Assembly (NCBI GenBank): GCA_913057515.1
Contig: CAJXOJ010000018.1
Span: forward strand, 1 to 45,659
Direction of reading: 5' to 3'
Source: an uncultured Cycloclasticus sp.
GTDB lineage: Bacteria; Pseudomonadota; Gammaproteobacteria; Methylococcales; Cycloclasticaceae
Length of the DNA stretch: 45,659 bases
Below, one piece after another: positions 10,653-19,759 of the stretch; position 1 is the first letter of the stretch, and the number at the start of each line of letters is the position of its first letter. The notes beneath the pieces are model-generated. The model did not search any database and was not told where the DNA came from. It was given only the letters and a program-made list of their open reading frames with translations. Both the position numbers and the translations under genes were made by a program.

Positions 10653-10680
10653 ATATTGAAGTAAAAAACTCCTTCAATAT
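10653..10680 (-). repeat. Stem-loop just after rplS stop
   Basis: Perfect 9-bp inverted repeat (arms 10653-10661 and 10672-10680) with a 10-nt loop, beginning 4 bp beyond the rplS stop codon. It has no T tract, so it is more likely an mRNA-stabilising 3' structure than a terminator. The real terminator lies further downstream. Confidence 0.6.
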
Positions 10681-10684
10681 GAAC

Positions 10685-11029
10685 TTATAGCTTTTCTTTA
10701 ATACGAGCTGCTTTACCACGAAGTTCACGAAGATAATAAAGCTTAGCGCGTCGAACTGAACCACGACGCTTCACTTCAACACCTGCAATCAATTTGCTGT
10801 ATGTTTGGAAAACACGCTCAACACCTTCACCATGTGAAATTTTACGAACGGTAAACGCTGAATTAAGACCACGGTTACGTTTTGCAATCACAACACCTTC
10901 AAATGACTGAATACGCTCGGTTGTGCCTTCTTTAACTTTTACTTTAACAACAACCGTATCACCAGCACTAAACGCGGGGAATTCGTTTGTCATTTGTTCT
11001 GCTTCTAATTGTGCAATTATATTACTCAT
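10685..11029 (-). CDS. rplS: 50S ribosomal protein L19
   Basis: Large-subunit protein at the 30S-50S interface. The 114 residues match bL19. The signature [20 protein letters not shown] and the basic C-terminal [19 protein letters not shown] are typical. It is last in the rpsP-rimM-trmD-rplS operon, 18 bp after trmD, and is followed by a stem-loop and an intrinsic terminator. Confidence 0.99.
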   Translation of the reverse strand: MSNIIAQLEAEQMTNEFPAFSAGDTVVVKVKVKEGTTERIQSFEGVVIAKRNRGLNSAFTVRKISHGEGVERVFQTYSKLIAGVEVKRRGSVRRAKLYYLRELRGKAARIKEKL

Positions 11030-11047
11030 TATCTTAGTTCCTTAATT

Positions 11048-11797
11048 TTATCTCTTTAAATTATTCTGCTCTTTTATATATTCATCAAGCAACAATTTTT
11101 GATGCTGACTTAGCTTAATCTTTTCTAGCAAATCAGGTCGTTTTTGCCAGGTCTTACCTAATGCTTGCTTTTCACGCCAAACGGCAATTTTTTTATGGTT
11201 GCCAGTTAATAAAACATCTGGAACCGCAACCCCATCAAACACATCTGGCCTTGTGTAATGCGGGTGATCTAATAGACCATTAACAAACGAATCTTCGATT
11301 GCCGAACACTGATGGCCTAATATATCAGGCAATGTTCTTGCTACAGCATCCATTAATACCAATGCAGGTAACTCGCCACCACTTAGTACAAAATCACCTA
11401 TGGACCATTCTTCATCAATATAGCCCTCTAACAAGCGCTCATCAACACCTTCATATCGTCCCGCTAACAATACCAAACGCGGAAACTGAGATAAATAGTT
11501 TACGCCTTGCTGGTCCAACTTACGCCCCTGCGGGCTCAAATAAATAACCTTAGCTGGTTCTTTAACAACACCAACTGCTGATTGAACTGCTTTTTTTAAC
11601 GGCTCAATCTTCATTACCATTCCAGGGCCACCCCCGAAAGGTCGATCATCTACTGTCTTATGTACATCTTCCGTAAAATCCCTAGGATTCCACGTCTTTA
11701 ACTGGATTTTATCAGACGAGATAGCTCGACCGATGACGCCCATTGATGCTGTTTTTTCAACCACATCTGGAAATAAGCTTATAACATCAAAACGCAT
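11048..11797 (-). CDS. trmD: tRNA (guanine-N1)-methyltransferase TrmD
   Basis: SAM-dependent SPOUT methyltransferase that forms m1G37 next to the anticodon and prevents +1 frameshifting. The 249 residues are the normal length. Motifs are RPFGGGPGM (52-60), GRYEGVDE (113-120) and the trefoil-knot SAM loop IGDFVLSGGE (133-142). It lies 5 bp after rimM and 18 bp before rplS, the canonical operon position. Confidence 0.99.
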   Translation of the reverse strand: MRFDVISLFPDVVEKTASMGVIGRAISSDKIQLKTWNPRDFTEDVHKTVDDRPFGGGPGMVMKIEPLKKAVQSAVGVVKEPAKVIYLSPQGRKLDQQGVNYLSQFPRLVLLAGRYEGVDERLLEGYIDEEWSIGDFVLSGGELPALVLMDAVARTLPDILGHQCSAIEDSFVNGLLDHPHYTRPDVFDGVAVPDVLLTGNHKKIAVWREKQALGKTWQKRPDLLEKIKLSQHQKLLLDEYIKEQNNLKR

Positions 11798-11802
11798 CGC
11801 GT

Positions 11803-12339
11803 TTAAAAATCCGCATCCCAGTCAACCAGCATTTGTTGCTTATCCAAATCAATAGATTTAACGACCTGCTCTGTAACATAAGGGATCAATCGCTCTCTAT
11901 CCCCTTTAACAACAATCACATCGTTAGCACCTGTTTCTAGCATTTGGTCAATAACCCCAAATACCACACCATCGGTAGAAACAACCTGCAGCCCTATTAA
12001 ATCAGACCAGTAATACTCATCTTTAGCTAATTTAGGAAGCTGGTCTGATTTCATATAGATATCAGACCCAACCCACAGCTCAGCCTCATTTCGATCATCA
12101 ACACCATCTAACTGGACAATAATCGTTTTACCATGTGGCTTACCGGCTTTTAACTTAACAGCCTGACGAACTTTATTGCGCTCTATATACCAAGGCTGAT
12201 AAGAAAGAATATTTTCTTTTTTATCCGTATTTGCGTAAACCTTTAACCAGCCTTTAACGCCAAACACACCTGATATATTACCTAGCTTTAACCACTTGCT
12301 TTCTTTATCTTCTACTTTTTCTTGTATCGCTTCAGACAC
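11803..12339 (-). CDS. rimM: Ribosome maturation factor RimM
   Basis: Assists 30S assembly around the 16S head and S19. The 178 residues comprise an N-terminal RimM domain, recognised by LGNISGVFGVKGWLKVY near residues 21-37, and a C-terminal PRC barrel (EYYWSDLIGLQVV onwards, ending with the VDWDADF tail). The start codon is GTG, placed 2 bp after the rpsP TAA, so it is likely translationally coupled to rpsP. Confidence 0.97.
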   Translation of the reverse strand: MSEAIQEKVEDKESKWLKLGNISGVFGVKGWLKVYANTDKKENILSYQPWYIERNKVRQAVKLKAGKPHGKTIIVQLDGVDDRNEAELWVGSDIYMKSDQLPKLAKDEYYWSDLIGLQVVSTDGVVFGVIDQMLETGANDVIVVKGDRERLIPYVTEQVVKSIDLDKQQMLVDWDADF

Positions 12340-12341
12340 CG

Positions 12342-12593
12342 TTAAGCAGCTGCTTCAGATGCCTCTTTGACAAGCTTAGCAACACGTTCTGTTGCTTGCG
12401 CACCTTGCGCAACCCAGTGATCAACACGAGCAGAGTCTAGTGTTAAGCGAACTTCACCACCGGTTGCTCTTGGGTTGTAATAACCCACTCTTTCGATGTA
12501 ACGACCATCACGACTTCTGCGACTATCTGCTACAACAACGTGATAGAAAGGGCGTTTTTTAGCACCAGTTCTTGAAAGACGTATCTTTACCAT
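12342..12593 (-). CDS. rpsP: 30S ribosomal protein S16
   Basis: Small-subunit assembly protein; 83 residues, normal for bS16. Begins [20 protein letters not shown], the family signature, and contains [14 protein letters not shown]. It is the first gene of the rpsP-rimM-trmD-rplS operon and has its own promoter in the 130-bp gap after ffh. Confidence 0.99.
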   Translation of the reverse strand: MVKIRLSRTGAKKRPFYHVVVADSRRSRDGRYIERVGYYNPRATGGEVRLTLDSARVDHWVAQGAQATERVAKLVKEASEAAA

Positions 12594-12655
12594 TTATTTT
12601 CCTTAAATTCTGTTTTTTTAAATCTTGATTGAGTTAACCAGTTAATTTTACGCGA

Positions 12656-12684
12656 ATTATATGATTTCGTGAAGTTTTTTTCAC
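12656..12684 (-). promoter_or_regulatory. Sigma70-type promoter of the rpsP operon
   Basis: On the minus strand a perfect -10 TATAAT (12656-12661) is preceded at 17-bp spacing by GTGAAA (12679-12684), four of six matches to TTGACA. It is about 63 bp upstream of the rpsP ATG. Confidence 0.6.
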
Positions 12685-12723
12685 TTTTCAAATAATAATT
12701 AGCTAAAAATCAATTAAGCTTGT

Positions 12724-14091
12724 CTATTGAAAAGGAAAACCTTGTCCTTGCCCTAGCTGCCCTTTCAGTCCACGCATCATTTTAGCCATGCCCCCTTTGG
12801 ACATTTTTTTCATCATTTTTTGTGCTTGCTTATATTGTTTCATCAATTTATTAACATCTTGAACCTGCAAGCCAGCACCCGCCGCTATCCGCTTTCTTCT
12901 AGAACCATTAATGAGGTTAGGAAAGATCTTTTCCTTACGAGTCATCGAGTTAATTAATGCAATTTGCCGAGTAAAATCCTTATCATTCACTTGGCTTTTA
13001 ACATTTTGCGGCACATTAGACATCCCTGGGATTTTATCCATCATTGCGCTCATGCCGCCCATTTCCATCATTTGGCTTAGTTGATCTTTATAGTCATCTA
13101 AATCAAAGCCTTTACCTTTTTGAATTTTTTTCGCTAATTTTTCAGCTTTCTCTTTATCAACCTTGCGCTCAATTTCTTCTACAAGGCTTAATGCATCGCC
13201 CATACCTAATAAGCGAGAGGCAACACGGTCTGGATGAAATGGCTCTAAGGCATCTGTTTTCTCGCCAACACCTAAGAACTTAATTGGCTTTCCGGTAATC
13301 TGACGAATAGATAACGCTGCTCCACCTCTCGCATCACCATCTGTTTTTGTCAGCACAACCCCTGTTAGTGGCAATACATCATTAAAAGCTTTTGCAGTAT
13401 TAGCAGCATCCTGCCCTGTCATACTGTCAACAACAAATAAAGTTTCAGCTGGTTTTGCCGCCGCATGTACTAAACGTATTTCGTTCATCATGTCATCATC
13501 AACATGTAAACGACCTGCGGTATCAACAATTAATACATCATTAAATTGCTTAGTAGCTTGAGCAATAGCATTATTGACAATATCTACCGGCTTCTGTTCT
13601 ATTGAACTTGGGAAAAAATTAGCGCCCACTTCCGATGCTAGCGTCTCCAGTTGATCAATGGCTGCTGGGCGATATACATCGGCGCTGACGACCATCACCG
13701 ATTTTTTATGACGCTCAATTAATAAACGTGACAACTTTGCCACAGTTGTTGTTTTACCAGAACCCTGTAGGCCTGCCATTAAAATAACAACCGGGGGTGC
13801 TGCTGACAAATCTAGCGATTCATTAGCTTCACCCATTGTTTTAACTAACTCATCATTAACAATCTTGAGCATGGCCTGACCCGGCGACAAGCTTTGCATC
13901 ACCTCTTGGCCTAACGCTCTTTCCTTCACGACCTCTGTAAAGTCTTTAACCACTGATAATGCAACATCTGCTTCTAGCAAAGCCATTCTGACTTCGCGCA
14001 TCGTGTCTTTAATATTGCTTTCTGTTAACCGCCCCTGACCTCTAATGTTTTTAAAGGTGGCATTTAAGCGATCTGTTAAATTGTCAAACAT
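12724..14091 (-). CDS. ffh: Signal recognition particle protein Ffh
   Basis: SRP54 GTPase that binds 4.5S RNA and hydrophobic signal sequences and docks with FtsY for cotranslational insertion. The 455 residues show an N-terminal helical domain, the G1 motif GLQGSGKTT (107-115), DTAGRLHVDD (G3), TKTDGDARGG (G4 region), and a methionine-rich M domain (MMEMGGMSAMMDKIPGM; end MKQYKQAQKMMKKMSKGGM). Upstream of the rpsP operon on the same strand and divergent from ypjD, the standard neighbourhood. Confidence 0.99.
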   Translation of the reverse strand: MFDNLTDRLNATFKNIRGQGRLTESNIKDTMREVRMALLEADVALSVVKDFTEVVKERALGQEVMQSLSPGQAMLKIVNDELVKTMGEANESLDLSAAPPVVILMAGLQGSGKTTTVAKLSRLLIERHKKSVMVVSADVYRPAAIDQLETLASEVGANFFPSSIEQKPVDIVNNAIAQATKQFNDVLIVDTAGRLHVDDDMMNEIRLVHAAAKPAETLFVVDSMTGQDAANTAKAFNDVLPLTGVVLTKTDGDARGGAALSIRQITGKPIKFLGVGEKTDALEPFHPDRVASRLLGMGDALSLVEEIERKVDKEKAEKLAKKIQKGKGFDLDDYKDQLSQMMEMGGMSAMMDKIPGMSNVPQNVKSQVNDKDFTRQIALINSMTRKEKIFPNLINGSRRKRIAAGAGLQVQDVNKLMKQYKQAQKMMKKMSKGGMAKMMRGLKGQLGQGQGFPFQ

Positions 14092-14237
14092 AGCTATTAT
14101 CCTAAAAAATTATCACTTATATTTTCGCACGTCTTTCCGCGAGTTGCAGTTGAATTTTTGGTTTAAAACGAGGCTTAGTTAATAATTTTGCCCGTCAGCT
14201 CTTCTACACTACAGTCCTTTGTGACAAACTACTGTCC

Positions 14238-15062
14238 ATGCTTTTCTCAATCACACTATTTAATATATTAACCATTGTTTGTACTGTTATGTACATCATT
14301 AGCGCTTCTTTGGTTGCTATTAATGTAAACAAGGACTCAAGCCAAAGAAACAAACGCCACTTGACTATGTTAAGCGCCCTGACCGCTATTATTGTGCATG
14401 CCCTACTGGTTATCCATAGCTATAACGTTCATCAGATTATTGCGAATGACTTCTTTAGCATGCTGTCCTTAATTTTCTTTGTTATTAGCCTACTGTTTAT
14501 CATTTCAGCCATCAACCAGCCCATTGATACTTTGGCGATGTTGATTTTCCCTTTTTCTGCCATCGCTGTTCTCCTTAATACAAATAATGTCGCACCACTT
14601 GCACCGTCAGTCAACGTTGATGAAAACTTACAAATCCATATTATTTTATCCGTCTTGTCATATAGCTTATTAACTGTCGCAGCCTTCCAAGCTATTTTCC
14701 TCTCATTTCAGGAAAAACAACTTCATAACCGAAAAACTAGCCGACTTATTAGCTGCCTCCCCCCCATGCAGCTAATGGAAGCCTTGTTATTTCGGGTGAT
14801 ATTTTTAGGACTTCTTTTACTGACTTTTGCGCTAACCAGTGGCTTTATTTATCTTGATGATATTTTTGCCCAGCACCTTGTCCACAAAACAATATTATCT
14901 ATATTGGCTTGGATTTTATTTACCACGTTATTGTGTGGCCGACACTTTTTAGGTTGGCGCGGGCAAAAAGCTGTTAAGTGGACTTATGGTGGCTATTTTG
15001 CACTTATGTTGGCGTATTTTGGTAGCAAATTCGTTTTACAGCTTGTATTAAATCAAAGTTAA
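14238..15062 (+). CDS. ypjD: YpjD/CcsA-like inner-membrane protein (cytochrome c assembly family)
   Basis: Predicted polytopic inner-membrane protein of 274 residues with about eight hydrophobic segments starting at the N-terminus. The C-terminal half resembles the heme-handling CcsA/CcmC/HemX family: a histidine-bearing helix (HIILSVLSYSLLTVAAF) and a terminal segment HFLGWRGQKAVKWTYGGY. The gene divergent from ffh in gammaproteobacteria is ypjD, which fits. Its biochemical role is not established. Its stop codon overlaps that of the convergent phosphatase gene within a TTAA palindrome. Confidence 0.88.
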   Translation: MLFSITLFNILTIVCTVMYIISASLVAINVNKDSSQRNKRHLTMLSALTAIIVHALLVIHSYNVHQIIANDFFSMLSLIFFVISLLFIISAINQPIDTLAMLIFPFSAIAVLLNTNNVAPLAPSVNVDENLQIHIILSVLSYSLLTVAAFQAIFLSFQEKQLHNRKTSRLISCLPPMQLMEALLFRVIFLGLLLLTFALTSGFIYLDDIFAQHLVHKTILSILAWILFTTLLCGRHFLGWRGQKAVKWTYGGYFALMLAYFGSKFVLQLVLNQS

Positions 15063-15541
15063 GATTTCAGCTTTTTTTCCAACTCAAACATCAAGCCTTC
15101 GCAAGCATCTTCAAGCAGGTCTAACACCCGCTCAAAGCCATTTCCTTCACCATAATATGGATCAGGCACCTCTTTTATAGTCGTGCGTTGCGCAAAGTCC
15201 AGCATAAATTTTACTTTATGACGATGCTCTTTCGGGCACGACTCAAGTGTCAGATGATAATTATCGTTATCCGCTACTAACAAATAATCAAACTCTTCGA
15301 AATCATAATCATCTAATTGCCTAGCAGTTAAATCACGTATATCGATATCACGAGAAAGCGCTGCTTTTACCGATCTAGCGTCTGGACTTTTGCCCGCGTG
15401 ATAAGCATGTGTCCCCGCCGAGTCTACCTCGATTGAACCGCTTAAACCTTTAGCATTAACCATTTGTTGAAAAACACCATGGGCTGTCGGGGATCTGCAA
15501 ATATTACCCATGCATATAAAGAGTACTTTTATTGCTTTCAT
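15059..15541 (-). CDS. Low-molecular-weight protein-tyrosine phosphatase
   Basis: Cytoplasmic phosphatase of 160 residues. The CX5R(S/T) P-loop is complete, C10-MGNIC-R16-S17, and the general acid D127 sits in the PDPYYG motif (126-131). In Pseudomonas this gene follows kdsB directly; here a 3-kb signalling gene of opposite orientation separates the two. With no capsule or exopolysaccharide tyrosine kinase nearby, it is more likely a general LMW-PTP than a Wzb partner. Convergent with ypjD with a 4-bp overlap. Confidence 0.95.
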   Translation of the reverse strand: MKAIKVLFICMGNICRSPTAHGVFQQMVNAKGLSGSIEVDSAGTHAYHAGKSPDARSVKAALSRDIDIRDLTARQLDDYDFEEFDYLLVADNDNYHLTLESCPKEHRHKVKFMLDFAQRTTIKEVPDPYYGEGNGFERVLDLLEDACEGLMFELEKKLKS

Positions 15542-15747
15542 ATCACCTCAAAAAATTTGATTATTCAATTAAATACATACAGATAACCTAATAACACACC
15601 TCTTAACTAGGCAATCTTTAAAATATTCTTTCTAACCGCACATCAATCTTTTTATATTATACTGCCGCGCCACAACTTGATATGCGATAAAACAGCTTGA
15701 ATTATATGCTGTAACTCATAATTTTAGCTAAAGGAAGCCTTTTTAAA

Positions 15748-18700
15748 ATGCTTAAACAAACGGACTCCATTGACATCTTTCCATGGAACGATAATTTCAA
15801 TACTGGCATTTTTAAAATAGATACGCAACATCGAGTACTGGTTGGTTTAGTAAACCAACTCGCTAACCAGGCTACCTTTCAAACTCACCCCCAAGAAATT
15901 AATAATATTCTGCAGCAACTCTTGGACTATGCCAGCATGCACTTTCAAAGTGAAAAAGAAATATGGCACCAATACCTACCAGAAGACTCCTTAGAGATCG
16001 ACCATAATAAAGAGCATGATAGCTTTATTAATCAAGTTAACAAATTAAAAGAAAATATCCACAAGAAACCTTTAGCTCACGTTATTGAGGAAACCATCAC
16101 CTTCCTCACCCATTGGTTAGCGATACATATCTTAGAAAAGGATCGACATATGGCCATGGTGGTCAGCGCCATGCAGAACGGCCACCCTATTGATGCGGCA
16201 AAAAAGCTCGCTGATCAACAGATGAGAGGGTCTACCAAAACATTAATTAATGTCATCTTGTCAATTTATCAAAACCTTTCGAAAAACTCTTTAAACTTAA
16301 TTCGTAAAATTGGTGAACAAAAACGTTTGGAAAGTGCATTAATCAATAGCGAAGAGAAACTTCTGCTTTTTATCAAAAATGCGCCTGCTTCCCTTGCTAT
16401 GCTTGACCTTAACATGAATTACATAGCCATCAGCCCACGCTGGCAATCAGACTTCAATCTGACAAACCAAGAGATTATCGGACAATCTCACTATAAGGTT
16501 TTTCCAAATATTTCAGACGAACACAAAAGTATAAACCGCCGAGCAATTAATGGTGAAACCATCACCCACGAAGGTGACTATTTCAAACTAAATAATGACA
16601 CAACACTGTGGATAAAATGGGAAGTGAGGCCGTGGCAAGATTTAGAAGGAAATATTGGCGGCCTTGTTATGTTTACCGAAGATATAACAAAGATTAAAAA
16701 AACTGAATTTGCTTATCAGCAAATGGCAAACACCTTAGTAAAAGCTCAAAAAATTGCTAATATAGGCAACTGGTCCTATCGGCTCAAAGACAACAAAATG
16801 GACTGCTCTGATCAGATTTATAAAATTTTTGATCGCAATCAAACGCTCGAACCTATAACATTTAATTCACTTGTCTCGTGGATTCATCCTGACGATCGAC
16901 CTTTGCTAACCGCATTTCAACAAGAAGTACACTCTATTGTAGCTAAAAAATCTAGCCACTTGAGCTCCCCCCTTTTTCGTCTAGTCCGCCCAGACGGGGA
17001 GATTCGCTGGATTGAGGTAACCGCAGAATCTGAGTTTAATGATAATGGAAAGCCAACCCAATGTTTTGGAACAGCACAAGATATCACTGAAAGAAAACAT
17101 GCTGAAACAAGACTATCCAAACTCACCATGGCCGTTGAACAAGCATCTAACTCAATATTTATCACAGACCTTAACGGAACTATAGAACACATCAATAAGG
17201 CATTCACGCAAATTACCGGCTACACCGCTCACGAAGTGGTAGGCAAAAACCCACGCATCCTAAACTCTGGCAAAAACCCAGCATCCACTTATAAAGAAAT
17301 GTGGGCGCAACTCTCACAAGGAAAAGAATGGCGGGGTGAACTGATTAATAAGGACAAGTTTGGTAATGAATATATCGAGGCATCACTCATGTCACCTGTA
17401 TACGACAACGCAGGTAAAGTAACAAATTATTTAGCCATCAAGGAAAATGTAACCGAAAAAAGACAAGCTGAGGAGCGCATCAAACAATTAGCTTACTTCG
17501 ACCAATTAACCGGTCTACCCAACCGAGGCCAGCTAAACCAGCGTTTTGAATATACCCTTGGGCTTGCTGAACGTAACGGCACACCATTTAGTTTGATGTT
17601 CCTCGATCTTGATCATTTCAAAAATATAAACGACACACTCGGCCACAGTATTGGTGATAAGGTTTTAATGGAAGCGGCTAATCGGCTTAAATCAGCTCTT
17701 CGGGAAAATGACACCTTATCACGTACAGGAGGTGATGAATTCATACTACTCTTACCTGATACTGATGAAGATGGCACCAGAGACGTAGCGATAAAACTAC
17801 TACAACTGATGTCTCACCCCTGCCAAATTGATCAACACGAATTGGTAAGCACCCTTTCAATTGGGATCGCCATGTACCCTGACGACGGCAGAGATTTTGA
17901 AACACTATCTAGCAATGCTGATACAGCCATGTACCGGGTCAAAAATGATTCACGTAATGGCTATTGTTTTTTTACCGAACAGATGCAAGCACTCTCAGCG
18001 CGATCACTAAAGCTCACAAATGCACTACATTACGCACTCAAAAACAATGAACTATCGCTTCACTATCAACCTCAACTATCTTTAGATGATGAACATATAA
18101 TCGGCGCTGAAGCATTGCTTCGTTGGCATCACCCTGAAATGGGAATGGTGCCACCTGTCGAGTTCATACATATTGCTGAAATTAGCGGCCAGATTTTAGA
18201 GATTGGTGAGTGGGTGATACGTACTGCTGTTAATCAATTAAAGCAATGGATTGACAAAGGCTTACCTCCTTTTGTCATTGCAGTTAACTTATCGGCGATT
18301 CAATTTCGTCACCCAAATTTACCTGAAATGGTCTCACAGATTCTTAATGAAGCCCAGCTTCCACATAAGTATTTGGAATTAGAGCTCACTGAGGCTGTCA
18401 TGATGGATAGCCCTGATACAGCTATTACGATTATGAATAACTGCCATGATCTAGGCATACATATGTCTATTGACGACTTTGGAACAGGCTACTCCAGCCT
18501 AAGCTACCTAAAAAAGTTTAAAGCTTACAAGTTAAAAATTGATCGGTCTTTTGTAACCGATATTACACAAGATCCTGACGATAAAGCCATTGTCTTAGCT
18601 ATCATCAATTTAGCAAAAAGCTTGGGCATGCTAACCATCGCCGAGGGGGTAGAAACAGCGGATCAATTAGCTTTTTTACGGCATAACGATTGCGATGAGG

Positions 18701-18792
18701 CTCAAGGATTTTACTTCAGCAAGCCCTTACCAGCACACGAATTTGAGTCATATGCGTTAACATGCGACAACAAAAATCAGCTCAATAAGTAA
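15748..18792 (+). CDS. Hemerythrin-PAS-PAS-PAS-GGDEF-EAL cyclic-di-GMP signalling protein
   Basis: A 1014-residue soluble sensor with no membrane segment or signal peptide. An N-terminal bacteriohemerythrin domain (about 10-140) keeps all seven di-iron ligands: H28, H65, E69, H86, H90, H127 and D132. Three PAS domains follow (about 205-325, 335-450, 455-570). The GGDEF domain has an intact GGDEF (661-665) and an upstream I-site RxxD (R652-D655) for product inhibition. The EAL domain has E788-A-L, NLSAIQF, ELTEAV, DDFGTGYSSL, KIDRSF and EGVE, so both synthesis and hydrolysis of c-di-GMP look possible. Inference: O2 or redox state at the di-iron site tunes c-di-GMP turnover. Good Shine-Dalgarno (AAGGAA). 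Located between kdsB and the phosphatase in opposite orientation. Confidence 0.95.
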   Translation: MLKQTDSIDIFPWNDNFNTGIFKIDTQHRVLVGLVNQLANQATFQTHPQEINNILQQLLDYASMHFQSEKEIWHQYLPEDSLEIDHNKEHDSFINQVNKLKENIHKKPLAHVIEETITFLTHWLAIHILEKDRHMAMVVSAMQNGHPIDAAKKLADQQMRGSTKTLINVILSIYQNLSKNSLNLIRKIGEQKRLESALINSEEKLLLFIKNAPASLAMLDLNMNYIAISPRWQSDFNLTNQEIIGQSHYKVFPNISDEHKSINRRAINGETITHEGDYFKLNNDTTLWIKWEVRPWQDLEGNIGGLVMFTEDITKIKKTEFAYQQMANTLVKAQKIANIGNWSYRLKDNKMDCSDQIYKIFDRNQTLEPITFNSLVSWIHPDDRPLLTAFQQEVHSIVAKKSSHLSSPLFRLVRPDGEIRWIEVTAESEFNDNGKPTQCFGTAQDITERKHAETRLSKLTMAVEQASNSIFITDLNGTIEHINKAFTQITGYTAHEVVGKNPRILNSGKNPASTYKEMWAQLSQGKEWRGELINKDKFGNEYIEASLMSPVYDNAGKVTNYLAIKENVTEKRQAEERIKQLAYFDQLTGLPNRGQLNQRFEYTLGLAERNGTPFSLMFLDLDHFKNINDTLGHSIGDKVLMEAANRLKSALRENDTLSRTGGDEFILLLPDTDEDGTRDVAIKLLQLMSHPCQIDQHELVSTLSIGIAMYPDDGRDFETLSSNADTAMYRVKNDSRNGYCFFTEQMQALSARSLKLTNALHYALKNNELSLHYQPQLSLDDEHIIGAEALLRWHHPEMGMVPPVEFIHIAEISGQILEIGEWVIRTAVNQLKQWIDKGLPPFVIAVNLSAIQFRHPNLPEMVSQILNEAQLPHKYLELELTEAVMMDSPDTAITIMNNCHDLGIHMSIDDFGTGYSSLSYLKKFKAYKLKIDRSFVTDITQDPDDKAIVLAIINLAKSLGMLTIAEGVETADQLAFLRHNDCDEAQGFYFSKPLPAHEFESYALTCDNKNQLNK

Positions 18793-18807
18793 CAATACAT
18801 AGAGATT

Positions 18808-19566
18808 TTACTGGCTGAATAAGGCATTAATTCTGTCTAAATCATCCTGCGTATCGACGCCCGCTTCGGGCACTTTATCCACAGAGGGTACGATTAGCCT
18901 CTCACCTTGATACAGAATTCTTAGCTGCTCAAGCGACTCAATGTGCTCAAGCGCACACACTGGCCATGTAATATAGCGTCTCAAAAAAGCTGCCGTATAG
19001 CTGTATATCCCAATATGTCTATAGTACACAGCCTGATGGTCAATAGTCCTAGCTGGAAACACATCACGGTTCCAAGGAATAGGTGCACGACTAAAATACA
19101 GCGCATAATCTTGTGCATCTCGAACTACTTTGACTGCATTCGGGTTAAACACCTCTTCTGCGTCACCAATAGGTGCACATAAACTAGCCACCTGAGCAAT
19201 ATCTTGTTCAATTAAAGCTGTTGCCGCCTTTTTAATCAGCTCAGGAGGTATTAAAGGCTCATCGCCTTGGCAATTTACGATAACAGTATCATCAGTCCAT
19301 TGAAGAGTGTTCGCTACTTCTGCAAGGCGCTCTGTGCCACTGGTGTGCGAAGCCGAGGTCATCACGGCATTAAAGCCAGCCTGTTTTACACGATCTAAAA
19401 TTCGCTCGTCATCTGTAGCCACCACAACTTCCTGCGCACCAGCTAACGAGGCCTTCTCGCACACATGCAAAATCATTTCTTTTCCCGATATTTTAAGTAG
19501 CGGTTTACCCGGCAGCCTGGTCGAGGCGTACCGCGAAGGTATGACAACTTTAAAGGTATTTTTCAT
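18808..19566 (-). CDS. kdsB: 3-deoxy-manno-octulosonate cytidylyltransferase (CMP-Kdo synthetase)
   Basis: Activates Kdo with CTP for inner-core LPS synthesis. The 252 residues begin with the nucleotidyltransferase motif FKVVIPSRYASTRLPGKPL, with VNCQGDEPLIPP and YYRHIGIYSYTAAFLRRY later, all characteristic of KdsB. It lies 4 bp after ycaR and closes the exbB-exbD-lpxK-ycaR-kdsB run. Convergent with the GGDEF-EAL gene. Confidence 0.98.
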   Translation of the reverse strand: MKNTFKVVIPSRYASTRLPGKPLLKISGKEMILHVCEKASLAGAQEVVVATDDERILDRVKQAGFNAVMTSASHTSGTERLAEVANTLQWTDDTVIVNCQGDEPLIPPELIKKAATALIEQDIAQVASLCAPIGDAEEVFNPNAVKVVRDAQDYALYFSRAPIPWNRDVFPARTIDHQAVYYRHIGIYSYTAAFLRRYITWPVCALEHIESLEQLRILYQGERLIVPSVDKVPEAGVDTQDDLDRINALFSQ

Positions 19567-19570
19567 GACG

Positions 19571-19759
19571 TTATCTCAGCGTACTAGCCTCATCGGCGCT
19601 CAGCTGTCTAGCCTCATCAATCAACATAATTGGAATATCATCACGTACGGCATAGGCAAGGCGACAGGGAACACAAACCAACTCTTGCTGCTCTTTTAAA
19701 TATTTCAAACTCGACTTACAAGCAGGGCAAGCAAGTATATCTAACAGTTTTTTATCCAT
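19571..19759 (-). CDS. ycaR: Trm112/YcaR family small zinc-ribbon-like protein
   Basis: A 62-residue protein with two CxxC pairs (CPAC near residue 11 and CVPC near residue 29) and a DDIPIMLIDEA segment, the Trm112-like signature. It overlaps the end of lpxK by 8 bp and lies 4 bp before kdsB, its conserved position in gammaproteobacteria. Its molecular role in bacteria is not settled; a link to LPS synthesis is only contextual. Confidence 0.95.
   Translation of the reverse strand: MDKKLLDILACPACKSSLKYLKEQQELVCVPCRLAYAVRDDIPIMLIDEARQLSADEASTLR

Noticed and set aside
15542-15747. FNR/ANR box before the hemerythrin-GGDEF-EAL gene
   Set aside because: TTGA and TCAA occur near 15557-15568, but with a 4-nt spacer where FNR sites need 6, and TTGATATGCGATAA near 15678 has a poor second half.
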